The notes under the pieces were generated by a model. That model was not told the DNA's origin. It worked only from the letters and a program-made list of their open reading frames with translations, and did not search any database. DNA of 64,000 nt from Sporosarcina sp. P33 (lineage in GTDB: Bacteria; Bacillota; Bacilli; Bacillales_A; Planococcaceae), in assembly GCF_002077155.1 (NCBI RefSeq), contig NZ_CP015027.1:2396501-2460500 (forward strand). The letters are read 5' to 3'. The translations under genes were made by a program, and so were the position numbers. Shown one piece after another: positions 55,735 to 64,000 of the stretch (positions are counted from its first letter, which is position 1; each line of letters opens with the position of its first letter).

Positions 55735-57240
55735 ATGAATCAAAAGCACCTTACAAGTTTACTATTGCTTATCGGGCTGTTTTCTATAATGGGGTTTCAT
55801 AAATCGGCCAGTGCGGAAGATGGAAAGTATACGGAGTTATTAGTAGAGTATGAAGAAACTAGACAGTCATTTTCAGCTGAAGAAGAATTGCCGGGTGTGG
55901 AAAGCCGTGAAAATATTGCGGATCAGGTGGAGTTGTGGAGCTTCACAGACGCAAAAGAAATGAAGATTGTCAAAGAACAGCTGCTGGAAGACCCCGGCGT
56001 TTTGCATGTAGAGCCGAATTATGAACGCTATTCGCATATTTCATACGACGATCTTGATTTGACGAAGCAATGGTGGATTCCGCAGGTGAAGCCGCGGCTG
56101 ATTTGGGCCAGGGCGGCAGAACAGCAAAAAGACGCTGTCGTAGCGGTTATCGATTCAGGTATTGATCTGCACCATGAAGATCTGCAGGGCCGTATTCAGG
56201 CGGGCGGCTTTAATTTTTATGCAGATAACTGGGACGTGCAAGATATGAACGGACATGGCACTGCAGTTGCGGGTGTCATTGCAGCAGATACGGGAAGTCA
56301 CCTCGGTGTGGCGGGGATTGCCGGAACGTATAATGTACGCGTATTGCCGCTGAAAATTTCTCATGTGAATGGGACAAGCAAAGTTTCCAATGCCATTAAA
56401 GCGATTGACTATGCACTAGCGAAAAAAGTGGACGTGATCAATTTAAGCTTTGGCAGCAGCGAGCCTTCTCTGCTGGAAGAGCAAGCCATTAAACGGGCTG
56501 TCGAGTCAGGCATCACTGTCGTGGCATCTGCCGGAAACAGTGCCGAAAAAGGCAATGAAATCATGTATCCGGCATCGTACGCAGATGTGATTTCTGTTGG
56601 AGCAACAGATCCGCTGAATAAACGCGCCAGTTTTTCTAACTATAATAAGCATATTAGTCTGGTTGCGCCTGGAACGGCTATTTTTACTACGGCCATTCAC
56701 AACAGGTATCAATCGGTCAGCGGGACCTCCTTCTCCGGACCTGTCGTTGCAGGGGCTGCCGCTGTCGTGAAATCGCTGCGGCCTCATTTGGCACCAAGTG
56801 ACATGAAACGGCTGCTTGAAAGTTCGGCAACAGACCTTGGTGTGCCGGGAAAAGATCCACATTACGGGGCGGGGCTGCTGAATATTAGCATGCTCCACTA
56901 TTTATTGCCGGGCGGAAATGAGCCTTCATTTACAGGGGACTTTCCAGACAAGACAGTAAAACCTGCAAAAGTATTTACTGTCCGTTTTTCACATGAATTA
57001 AACATGGCGGAGAATTATCATCCGTATATTGATATTACGCGTTCGCCGAACAGTGCGGATCGGCAGCTTGATTTTACTGCCCGGGTCAATCCCGCGGACA
57101 GGAAAGAGCTGCTGATTTCACCGAACACGCATTGGGATGAAGGCATTCATTATTTACGAGTTCAGGACGGGTTGCCGAATACGAAGAATGAGCCGCTGAA
57201 GAAGTCGGTGATTATAAAGTTTATTGTGCAGCCAAAGTGA
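55735..57240 (+). CDS. Secreted subtilisin-like serine protease (S8)
   Basis: Start 55735 (MNQKHLTSLLLLIG) gives a clean signal peptide; the ATG at 55723 would add two acidic residues. A propeptide region follows (to about 105). The catalytic triad is Asp140 in AVIDSGIDLHHED, His174 in DMNGHGTAVAGVIA and Ser332 in SVSGTSFSGPVVAGAA. The oxyanion Asn is in VASAGNSAEKG. The last 90 residues are an SbsA-type Ig-like module (KVFTVRFSHELNMAENYHPY...LRVQDGLPN). It is a secreted protease. Strong terminator downstream. No inhibitor gene is adjacent. Confidence 0.92.
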   Translation: MNQKHLTSLLLLIGLFSIMGFHKSASAEDGKYTELLVEYEETRQSFSAEEELPGVESRENIADQVELWSFTDAKEMKIVKEQLLEDPGVLHVEPNYERYSHISYDDLDLTKQWWIPQVKPRLIWARAAEQQKDAVVAVIDSGIDLHHEDLQGRIQAGGFNFYADNWDVQDMNGHGTAVAGVIAADTGSHLGVAGIAGTYNVRVLPLKISHVNGTSKVSNAIKAIDYALAKKVDVINLSFGSSEPSLLEEQAIKRAVESGITVVASAGNSAEKGNEIMYPASYADVISVGATDPLNKRASFSNYNKHISLVAPGTAIFTTAIHNRYQSVSGTSFSGPVVAGAAAVVKSLRPHLAPSDMKRLLESSATDLGVPGKDPHYGAGLLNISMLHYLLPGGNEPSFTGDFPDKTVKPAKVFTVRFSHELNMAENYHPYIDITRSPNSADRQLDFTARVNPADRKELLISPNTHWDEGIHYLRVQDGLPNTKNEPLKKSVIIKFIVQPK

Positions 57241-57251
57241 CGCCGGCTAAT

Positions 57252-57299
57252 AGAAAAGCTGTTGCAGAAGTCTAAAAGACTCTCTGCAACAGCTTTTTG
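57252..57299. terminator. Strong bidirectional terminator
   Basis: AAAAGCTGTTGCAGA and TCTGCAACAGCTTTTT pair, with an inner GTCT/AGAC helix. It separates the protease (+) from the ABC operon (-). Confidence 0.9.
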
Positions 57300-57310
57300 T
57301 CTGTCTCTTT

Positions 57311-58351
57311 TTACTTCGTTACTTTTGAAAACACATCAGTCGAACTGATGTCTTCTATCATATCTTCGACTTCAGGCTTTGTCTTGATCAATTCCATTTC
57401 GTACAACCAGTCCCGCACTTCTTCCCAAGATGTTTCGTCGAGCTTGCCGAATGCTTCTCCGCCTGTATCCATCATAGGAAGCAGAATGTTCAAACTTTCC
57501 GTTTCAATCGCCTGATCAAGCGGGAAGTTCGCCTGATCTTGATTGTTCAATAACAGCTCAAGTGCTTCTTCGGGATTTTCTGCCATGAATTCATAGCCTT
57601 TTTGTGCTGCTCTCCAGAATGCCTGGATCGCATCCTGATCTTTTTTCCAAGCGTCATCACTGGTCAGCAGGACGATTTCACTGTAATTCGGCACACCATA
57701 GTCAACGGGATTGAAGTAGCGCGTTTTGAAGCCTTTGCTGTTCATGACAGGCACTTCATGGTTTATGAAAGTCCCCGTGACCGCGTCAACACGTTTGGAG
57801 ACGAGTGACGATTCCAGTTCAAACCCTACGTCAATCATTTTCACCTTGCCGAAGTCACCGCCGTCATTCGTTACCATAGTTTTGATCAATGATTCGTTGA
57901 GCGGAATGCCCGGGTAGCCGATCGTTTTTCCTTCCATGTCTTTAGGAGACTGAATAGGGCTCTCCTCGAGCATAACCGTGTAATTCAGCGGTTCGCGTAC
58001 AATTGAGGCAATCGCCTTTACGGGGATATCTTCATTTGCCTGCGCCAAAATCACATCCGGCTGGTAATACAGACCGAGCGTCACTTTGCCTGCTGCGGTC
58101 AAGTTCATCGGATCGGTTGGGTTCGCAGGAAATTGAATATCGACTTCCACATTTTCTTCATTGAAATAGCCTTTTTCCTGTGCGACGTATAAATAGCTAT
58201 GTACGGCGTTTGGGTACCAATCGAGCATAATACTGACTTTTTTCTTTTCGTTATTCGGCGTTTCTTCATTGCCGGGCGCTTCTGCTTCATTAGTGCAGCC
58301 GGCGATCAGTAATAAAAGAAACGTTATCCCCAGTAACCAGTGTTTTTTCAT
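57311..58351 (-). CDS. thiY: ABC transporter substrate-binding lipoprotein, ThiY-like
   Basis: Start 58351 follows GGAGG. Lipobox LLLIAGC places the protein outside the membrane. The body is an NMT1/ThiY-type periplasmic-binding fold: MLDWYPNAVHSYLYVAQEKG near the N-terminus, then MEGKTIGYPGIP and DAVTGTFINHEVPVMNSKGF. ThiY binds formylaminopyrimidine, a thiamine pyrimidine precursor. The TPP riboswitch ahead of the operon supports this role against a taurine or sulfonate role. It overlaps the permease gene start by four bases (ATGA) and is last in the operon. Confidence 0.85.
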   Translation of the reverse strand: MKKHWLLGITFLLLLIAGCTNEAEAPGNEETPNNEKKKVSIMLDWYPNAVHSYLYVAQEKGYFNEENVEVDIQFPANPTDPMNLTAAGKVTLGLYYQPDVILAQANEDIPVKAIASIVREPLNYTVMLEESPIQSPKDMEGKTIGYPGIPLNESLIKTMVTNDGGDFGKVKMIDVGFELESSLVSKRVDAVTGTFINHEVPVMNSKGFKTRYFNPVDYGVPNYSEIVLLTSDDAWKKDQDAIQAFWRAAQKGYEFMAENPEEALELLLNNQDQANFPLDQAIETESLNILLPMMDTGGEAFGKLDETSWEEVRDWLYEMELIKTKPEVEDMIEDISSTDVFSKVTK

Positions 58352-59100
58352 TGGTCGTTCCTCCATTGTAAAAAGTATTTTTCTGCGGACACAACAATCA
58401 GGAAAAAGAGGATGCCCACTGCAGACAGCAGGACGATGGGTGCAAATACAGCTGCACTGTCAAATTGGGTCATCATTCGTCTGCTGAAATAGCCGAGCCC
58501 TGCCTGTGCACCGAGCCATTCGCCGATTGCCGCGCCGATTACACTCAGTGTGACCGCCACTTTAAGTCCTGAAAAAAACGACGGCAGTGCAGACGGCAGA
58601 TCCAGCTTATAGAATATATCTTTTGCCGACGCACCCATCGTCCGCATCAGTTCGCGCAGGTTCCGGTCGGATGAACGCAAGCCGTCAAAGACGCTGACGG
58701 TAATCGGGAAAAATGTAATCAGCACAGTGACCGCCACTTTACTCCAGATGCTGTAGCCGAACCACAGAACGAAAATCGGTGCCAGCGCAATGATCGGAAT
58801 GGTTTGCGATGCAATCAGAATGGGATAAAACGCCTGCTCCATCAGCTTTTTACTGTACATGGCAATCGCCAGTGCAGATCCGACGATGATGGAAATGGAC
58901 AAGCCGATTAAAATCGTCAAGGCAGTCGGAGGCAAGTGGTGGATAAACAGCTCCGTTTTTAATTCCCATAATCTGAGCAGTATGGCGGTGGGTGACGGGA
59001 AAAGAAAGCTTTTGTTGTAAAGACGTGCCGCGATTTCCCAGATGACCAGCAAGACCGAAATGAGAGAAGCCGGCCAGATATAAGAAATATTCTTTTTCAT
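58348..59100 (-). CDS. thiX: ABC transporter permease, ThiX-like
   Basis: The 250-residue protein has six spans and the BPD-transporter signature region LRELMRTMGASAKDIFYKLD, where the EAA loop contacts the ATPase. The N-terminus YIWPASLISVLLVIWEIAAR is the first span. It is the membrane channel for the ThiY-bound pyrimidine. Start and stop codons overlap those of both neighbours by four bases, so translation is coupled. Confidence 0.88.
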   Translation of the reverse strand: MKKNISYIWPASLISVLLVIWEIAARLYNKSFLFPSPTAILLRLWELKTELFIHHLPPTALTILIGLSISIIVGSALAIAMYSKKLMEQAFYPILIASQTIPIIALAPIFVLWFGYSIWSKVAVTVLITFFPITVSVFDGLRSSDRNLRELMRTMGASAKDIFYKLDLPSALPSFFSGLKVAVTLSVIGAAIGEWLGAQAGLGYFSRRMMTQFDSAAVFAPIVLLSAVGILFFLIVVSAEKYFLQWRNDQ

Positions 59101-59867
59101 ATTCTTGCCTCCGAACGAAGCTCCGCGATCAGCTGCTCTTTCAATTCCACGAGTTCAGGCTGTGCCAAGTCCCGCATCATCCGCGGACGGCCAAGCGGCA
59201 CTTGTACTTCGCGAATCGTCTGCACCGGCTTTTCAGCAAGTACGAAAATCCGGTCTGACAGAAATAACGCTTCGTCGATGTCATGTGTGATAAATAAAAT
59301 CGTCTTATCGAGTTTGCGCCATTGACCGATCAGCCACTCCTGCATCGTCAGCCGTGTGATGGCATCGAGCGCACTGAACGGCTCGTCCAGCAATAAAATA
59401 TTTGAGCCCGTGAGAATTGTGCGCAAAAACGAAACGCGCTGCCGCATGCCGCCTGACAGACTTCCGGGATACGCGTGTTCTTCGCCGGCCAGTCCGAAAT
59501 CTGCGAGCAGCCCGATCATTTCATCAGCAGACGGCTTTACGCGCTGCAGCTCAAGCGGCAGCCGAACGTTTTCAAGAATCGTCCGCCACGGCATAAGCAA
59601 ATCTTGCTGCGGCATATAGCCGACTTTTCCGAGACGGTCTGCAGCCGCTTCACCATTCAATAAAATGCGGCCGGAGTCGGGATTCTCAAGCCCTGTAATC
59701 AGCCGAAACAGTGTGCTTTTTCCATAACCGCTCGGCCCGATGATGCTGACAAATTCCCCTTCATTCACATGCCAGTCGACGTTGTTCAAGATAGCTGCAG
59801 GTGCTGCATGTTTCGCCGTCTGATAGTGGAACGATACGCTGTTAAATTCAAGAACTTTTGTCTTCAT
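59097..59867 (-). CDS. thiZ: ABC transporter ATP-binding protein, ThiZ-like
   Basis: Start 59867 (MKTKVLEFNSVSFHYQ) is family-like; a frame to 59966 is riboswitch leader. Walker A reads GPSGYGKSTLF, with Tyr where Cys/Ser/Ala is usual. The Q-loop is in YMPQQDLLMPWRTI, the ABC signature LSGGMRQRVSFLRT, Walker B ILLLDEPFSALD and the H-loop FITHD. It powers uptake with ThiX and ThiY. The ribosome site (GTGGTG) is weak, perhaps part of riboswitch control. Related NitT/TauT ATPases look the same; the TPP riboswitch decides the call. Confidence 0.88.
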   Translation of the reverse strand: MKTKVLEFNSVSFHYQTAKHAAPAAILNNVDWHVNEGEFVSIIGPSGYGKSTLFRLITGLENPDSGRILLNGEAAADRLGKVGYMPQQDLLMPWRTILENVRLPLELQRVKPSADEMIGLLADFGLAGEEHAYPGSLSGGMRQRVSFLRTILTGSNILLLDEPFSALDAITRLTMQEWLIGQWRKLDKTILFITHDIDEALFLSDRIFVLAEKPVQTIREVQVPLGRPRMMRDLAQPELVELKEQLIAELRSEARI

Positions 59868-59901
59868 GTAAGCACCACTTTTCTTTTCTTCAAAAATAGA
59901 C

Positions 59902-59937
59902 GCAAAAAAACCACTTCTATTTGCGAAGCGGTTGCAT
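59902..59937 (-). terminator. Riboswitch-controlled terminator before thiZ
   Basis: Minus strand: ACCGCTTC pairs with GAAGTGGT, followed by TTTTTTTGCG. It lies between aptamer and thiZ. Confidence 0.85.
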
Positions 59938-59963
59938 AGTACGGCCAGTCCCGTCCATATGTC

Positions 59964-60049
59964 CACTTCCCTCCGCTAGCATTACCTAGTGCAGGTTCAA
60001 GGGTTAAGGCAACGGCCTCTCTCAGCAAAAGCACCCCTAGTGTTTATCC
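59964..60049 (-). promoter_or_regulatory. TPP riboswitch upstream of thiZXY
   Basis: Minus strand: ACTAGGGGTGC, GCTGAGAGAGG, AACCCTTGAACCTGCACTAG and GCTAGCGGAGGGAAGTGG give the full THI-box core. From 60050 to 60246 are the divergent promoters only. Confidence 0.93.
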
Positions 60050-60246
60050 ACCTCTAATGGTGTCATATCGGCTACTATTAGTCAAGACTGCATTGGAATA
60101 GGTTACCAGATGCTTGTCCGTTTTATATCTAACAAATGAAACGATGCCTGAAAATGAAAGAAGAAAACTTGCATTCATTGATGAATCTATGTAATATAAT
60201 GACTAGCAGACCGGAATGGTATTCTGGTCATTTTAAAGGAAGTGTC

Positions 60247-60819
60247 ATGATGGATCGAAGAGAAGAAATAATGCTGGCGGCGGAAAAGTCGTTTACGATG
60301 TTTGGATATAAAGCGACGACCATGGATCAAGTAGCGAAAATTGCAAATGTCGGTAAGGGTACAATTTACACATTCTTCTCCAACAAAGAAGAGCTGTTTC
60401 ATTCCATCGTTTGGAAGATGGTTGGTGAAATGAAAGATGTATCTGAGCAAAGCACGAGAGAAGGCGCTTCGTTTCAGGAGAATGCCCATGCACGCATCAT
60501 GCAATTACTGAAATTCCGTGAAACGCATCAGCTGTTTGTTAAACTGATTGAAGAAGAAAAAGAGCTGCGCACCCCGGCAGTGGGTGATGTGCTGACGTCA
60601 ATAGAAAAAGAGATTTTGAAGTTTATTGCAGGAAAGATTGAGCGCGGAGTGGCAAAAGGGGAATTGAAGCCTTGCAACAGCGAACTGGTCGCCTATCTTT
60701 TGTTTAAATCCTATCTGGCATTAGTCGTCGATTGGTCTAAAACTCACGACGAACAGCTGTCAGAGGAGCAAATTACCGATGTGCTGAATGAGACAATTTT
60801 CTCCAGCCTATTGGTATGA
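60247..60819 (+). CDS. TetR-family transcription regulator
   Basis: Start 60247 follows AAAGGAAG. The N-terminal helix-turn-helix is canonical (EIMLAAEKSFTMFGYKATTM, then DQVAKIANVGKGTIYTFFSN). The C-terminal helical ligand domain is about 130 residues. It lies 32 bases upstream of the YhgE/Pip gene on the same strand. It is therefore the likely local regulator, as in other Bacillales where TetR genes precede yhgE. The DNA before it shows no clear operator. Confidence 0.9.
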   Translation: MMDRREEIMLAAEKSFTMFGYKATTMDQVAKIANVGKGTIYTFFSNKEELFHSIVWKMVGEMKDVSEQSTREGASFQENAHARIMQLLKFRETHQLFVKLIEEEKELRTPAVGDVLTSIEKEILKFIAGKIERGVAKGELKPCNSELVAYLLFKSYLALVVDWSKTHDEQLSEEQITDVLNETIFSSLLV

Positions 60820-60851
60820 TGCTGAAATGTAGAAGTGAGGTTTTATACTAG

Positions 60852-63800
60852 ATGAATAAAATTTGGTTTATTGTTAAACGAGACATCCGGAATATCACAA
60901 AAAACAAAGCAGCGCTCATTGTCATTGCGGCGATTGCTTTCCTTCCTTCATTATATGCCTGGATGAATATCCTTGCTTCATGGGATCCGTACGCAAATAC
61001 GCAAGGTGTGTCAGTCGCGATTGTCAGTGAAGACGAAGGTGCAGTCATAGAAGATAAGGAATTCAATGTCGGGGATGAAGTCATCGTCTCGCTGACCAAA
61101 AACGATGATTTAGGCTGGAAGTTTGTGACGAAAGACGAAGCGATTACAGGTGTTAAGCACGGCGATTACTACGCTGCCATCATCATTCCGAAAAATTTCT
61201 CTGAGAATTTGAGCAGTGTCGTGACAGATAATATCAAACAGCCGACACTCGATTACTATATTAACGAAAAGATCAATGCGATTTCTCCCAAAGTGGCAAG
61301 TAAAGGTGCTTCTTCTATCGTAGAAAACATTGACAAAACTTTCGTAGAAGAAGCGAATAAAGCCGTTATTAAAGTATTCAACAATTTGGGCGTGGAGCTC
61401 GAAGGCAACCGCGCCAATATCGAAAAGCTGCGCGATATTATTTATCGACTGGAAGAAGATATTCCAGACATTTATTCAAAGCTGCAGCTGGTGGATAAAG
61501 GATTGAATTTCGCAGATTCGTCTGTGGATCGGGTCGATGTAGTGCTGAACGACGTGGATGCAGTGCATGCCAATGCCAAAAAACTGAATGCCCGGCTGAT
61601 TGCGAAGCTCCAAGAAAATGAAAAAGCCGTGGACAATACGCTGCGTATGATTACGTCGAATCTGGAGAGTGCACAGACGGCGTTCCGCAAAGTGCCTAAT
61701 TTGACGAGCGAGCTGTCAGGCAAAGGCGAAGATGTGGATCGTCTTGTCAATTCGCTGCGTGATAAGCAGGGGAAGCTGGAAGATACGAATGCACGTCTTG
61801 ACGATATCTATGAGTATTTGAAAAAACAGGATCAACAATTAAAAGACTCTGCGAATATTAAAGAGCTGCAGGCGTCATTGAGTGACAGCACGGCGGATTT
61901 AACCCGTTTAAAACAGAATCTGCAAACATTGATTTCGGACTTGCAGAGCGGGAAAAATCCGGCAGCTGATCTGATTACACAGACGCAGGCGCTGTCAGAC
62001 AAACTGGCTGAAGATATGGACCGAATGAAAGACAGTTACGAAAATGTGCTGTCACCGCAAACGGAAAAACTTATGAAACAGCTGAAAGAACTGTCCGCGA
62101 ACATCACGGGCTTGCTCGACCGCGCGACAGAAGTAAATGCCCATGCACTGCAGGCTGTTCAAAAATTAATTGATAAGCGGGAATCCATTGATCTAAGCGG
62201 ATTCCAAGAGCAATTGGCCGGCATGTCGTCAGCGATTGAAAGCCAGCTGGGAAAAGTGGATACAGTGATTTCCGTACTTGAAGCTGCCGGTAAATTGACA
62301 GGCAGCGACAGAATTGCAGGCCTCGAACAAAAATTCGTTGACTTAAAGACGCAGCTGCAAAAAACGCAGCAAGTTATCAGCCAACTGCAGGCCGCCATCG
62401 ATAAAGGAGAAAAGCCGAGCCTGGCGCTGCTGAATCAGCTGAAAGGTCAGTTAGAGGCAACAGAGCAGCGAATTACCGATGCACGAAAGCAATTCGACGC
62501 AAACAGGCAACAGGCGATCAATGAAGCGATTAAACAATTGCAGACATTTGATCAGGGGCTGCGCGACCGATTCAATGAATTGCAGGCGTCGAAAACTGAA
62601 ATCGATGAAAAACTGGCAGCGCTGCTTGAAACGGCGGAGAATCCGGAACGCACGATTGAAGCATTGCAGACAATGGTCGGCCGAATTGACAACGGCCTTT
62701 CAGCCATTGGTTCCATCACAGGCGGATTGACCGACCTTCAGAATTTCATTAATTCGGATCGGCTGTCGAGTGAAATTGAGCGGATCAAAACGGTACAGGA
62801 CAGTTTATCAACAGCGAATGAATCGGTCGGCGGGCTGATCAGCCGTATTAATGAAACGAAAGCGAATGGCAAGAAGCATCTGGCTGAAGTCGACCGCGTA
62901 TCCGGTGAACTGGATCGTTCTGTTGGCGAGGCAATTGATTTCGTCAACAGCGATTTAACGAGAAAATATAAATCGGCTATGCGTGACGCAACGAATGCGC
63001 TGTACGATGTATCCGATGTACTTGATGAAGTGAATGGCCGAATTCCAAGACTTCGCACAGCGCTTGAGAAAGCAGAAGCAGGCATCGCAGTCGGGAAAGA
63101 GGACTTGGCCAAAGCGGAGAAATACTTCCCTGAAGCACGCGACATGATTGAAACGATGGCGGAGAAAATTCGCGCACTGGAAAAAGACGGAGATTTGGAT
63201 AAGCTGCTGGATGTTCTCGCGACGGACCCAACCGGCATCAGTAAATTTTTCGCCGACCCCGTTGTGCTGGACGAACACCAGCTGTATCCGATACCTAACT
63301 ACGGTTCCGCGATGAGCCCGTTCTATACGACGCTTTCATTATGGGTCGGCGCCTTGCTGATGGTTTCTACATTGAAGGTGGATATCCGCGAGAAGACACG
63401 ATTTAAAAGTTACCAGACGTATATGGGACGGCTAATTATCTTCGCCGGAATTGGAACGATTCAATCATTAATCGTGACGCTCGGTGAGTTGTTCATTATG
63501 AATGTGTACGTGGTGAACAAGCTGCCGTTCGTGCTATTCGGCATGCTGATCAGTATCGTCTTCGTAACAATCGTCTACACGCTGGTATCTGTATTCGGCA
63601 ACACTGGAAAAGTCATCGCCATCATTTTGATGGTGATGCAGCTCGGTGCATCAGGCGGAACATTCCCAATCCAAATGGCGCCTGACTTCTTCCAGCGAAT
63701 TTCAGCATTCATGCCGTTCACTCACGCGATTACTCTATTGAGGGAAGCAATCGGCGGCATCATTTGGGCAGTAGCGGTACGGCAAATCATCTACCTGCTC

Positions 63801-63908
63801 ATCTACTTCGCAATTGCGATAGCCGCGGGAGTTGGTTTGAAGAAGTTCTTCAATAAATCGAGTGATAAGTTTATTGAGAAAGCGAAGGAAAGTAATATTG
63901 TGATGTGA
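60852..63908 (+). CDS. yhgE: YhgE/Pip-family membrane protein (1018 aa)
   Basis: One N-terminal span (residues about 19-40, LIVIAAIAFLPSLYAWMNIL) is followed by a YhgE/Pip domain (WDPYANTQGVSVAIVSEDEG). A very long extracellular region comes next, rich in coiled coil (about 180-790, many Leu/Gln/Lys heptads). Five or six spans close the chain (from ALLMVSTLKVDIREKTRFKS to IYLLIYFAIAIAAGVGL). This is ABC-2-like topology. Family members include the phage infection protein Pip and EsaA of type VII secretion; no secretion genes are present. ATG 60852 with GTGAGG eleven bases upstream. It is followed by a terminator. Confidence 0.88.
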   Translation: MNKIWFIVKRDIRNITKNKAALIVIAAIAFLPSLYAWMNILASWDPYANTQGVSVAIVSEDEGAVIEDKEFNVGDEVIVSLTKNDDLGWKFVTKDEAITGVKHGDYYAAIIIPKNFSENLSSVVTDNIKQPTLDYYINEKINAISPKVASKGASSIVENIDKTFVEEANKAVIKVFNNLGVELEGNRANIEKLRDIIYRLEEDIPDIYSKLQLVDKGLNFADSSVDRVDVVLNDVDAVHANAKKLNARLIAKLQENEKAVDNTLRMITSNLESAQTAFRKVPNLTSELSGKGEDVDRLVNSLRDKQGKLEDTNARLDDIYEYLKKQDQQLKDSANIKELQASLSDSTADLTRLKQNLQTLISDLQSGKNPAADLITQTQALSDKLAEDMDRMKDSYENVLSPQTEKLMKQLKELSANITGLLDRATEVNAHALQAVQKLIDKRESIDLSGFQEQLAGMSSAIESQLGKVDTVISVLEAAGKLTGSDRIAGLEQKFVDLKTQLQKTQQVISQLQAAIDKGEKPSLALLNQLKGQLEATEQRITDARKQFDANRQQAINEAIKQLQTFDQGLRDRFNELQASKTEIDEKLAALLETAENPERTIEALQTMVGRIDNGLSAIGSITGGLTDLQNFINSDRLSSEIERIKTVQDSLSTANESVGGLISRINETKANGKKHLAEVDRVSGELDRSVGEAIDFVNSDLTRKYKSAMRDATNALYDVSDVLDEVNGRIPRLRTALEKAEAGIAVGKEDLAKAEKYFPEARDMIETMAEKIRALEKDGDLDKLLDVLATDPTGISKFFADPVVLDEHQLYPIPNYGSAMSPFYTTLSLWVGALLMVSTLKVDIREKTRFKSYQTYMGRLIIFAGIGTIQSLIVTLGELFIMNVYVVNKLPFVLFGMLISIVFVTIVYTLVSVFGNTGKVIAIILMVMQLGASGGTFPIQMAPDFFQRISAFMPFTHAITLLREAIGGIIWAVAVRQIIYLLIYFAIAIAAGVGLKKFFNKSSDKFIEKAKESNIVM

Positions 63909-63926
63909 GTTGTTTTAGTGAAAGGA

Positions 63927-63979
63927 AAGACTGTACGAGAAGTCGGCTGGGGTTGACTTCTGTGTGCGGTCTTTTTTTG
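63927..63979 (+). terminator. Intrinsic terminator after yhgE
   Basis: AAGACTGTAC..AAGTC pairs with GACTT..GTGCGGTCTT, followed by TTTTT. Confidence 0.8.
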
Positions 63980-64000
63980 TGGGTTGGGAGGGGGGCGCGC

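Noticed and set aside
60852..63908. Type VII secretion locus suggested by the YhgE/EsaA-like protein
   Set aside because: No EsxA, EssB or EssC genes are nearby; only a TetR regulator is linked.

Overview
The window looks like chromosomal DNA of a low-GC, Gram-positive Bacillales member, most like Planococcaceae (Sporosarcina-type). The signs are strong AGGAGG ribosome sites, frequent GTG/TTG starts, TPP and lysine riboswitches with intrinsic terminators, Gram-positive signal peptides and lipoboxes, and YqhV- and YhgE-type proteins. The genus is inference; no rRNA or tRNA gene is present to fix it.

Layout. 1-2.8 kb: a large repetitive surface protein gene, cut by a group II intron that has lost its reverse transcriptase ORF. 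2.9-14.6 kb: an accessory, decaying region with a broken ISL3 transposase, a comM/yifB gene with one in-frame stop, a REP-associated tyrosine transposase (RAYT), remnants of a second comM and a second RAYT, a truncated DndB-like fragment, several copies of a short dispersed repeat, and large secreted proteins with Ig-like modules. 15.4-22.5 kb: a five-gene operon of OsmC-like protein, NCS1 permease and hydantoinase/oxoprolinase A, B' and B subunits. 24.6-28.3 kb: riboswitch-controlled thiO (+) and thiC (-), with an unlisted 55-aa zinc-ribbon gene directly after thiC. 28.5-31.4 kb: a sulfatase and a urea transporter. 31.6-36.4 kb: asparaginase, GntR regulator, RidA, D-threonine-aldolase-like enzyme and an NhaC-type carrier. 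36.5-44.9 kb: exporters, a lipoprotein, small membrane proteins and a beta-lactamase-fold hydrolase. 45.1-48.8 kb: a compact operon of REC-PP2C phosphatase, RsbW-like kinase, methyl-accepting chemotaxis protein and STAS protein. 48.9-57.2 kb: a transglutaminase-like secreted protein, dapA under a lysine riboswitch, a GrpE-like/TPR pair, a TcaA-like protein and a subtilase. 57.3-60.1 kb: a riboswitch-controlled pyrimidine ABC transporter (thiXYZ type). 60.2-63.9 kb: a TetR regulator and a YhgE/Pip protein.

How the parts work together. Three TPP riboswitches put thiamine synthesis (thiO, thiC) and precursor salvage (thiXYZ) under one signal. Two catabolic operons (hydantoinase; asparagine/D-amino acid) each carry their own carrier. 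The operon at 45-48.8 kb couples a chemoreceptor to a complete phosphatase/kinase/STAS partner switch and is the best candidate for an undescribed signalling system.

The strongest genome-structure signal is a family of short repeats. Three near-perfect palindromes of about 45 bp (30291, 31394, 39343) share the core ACAATTCTGAATTGT. Many related half-sites of the form TGCCTGTGCATCACACAATTC sit just after genes and are often followed by an AAGCCTTCT/AGAAGGCTT hairpin. Together with the intact RAYT gene they look like a REP/RAYT system.
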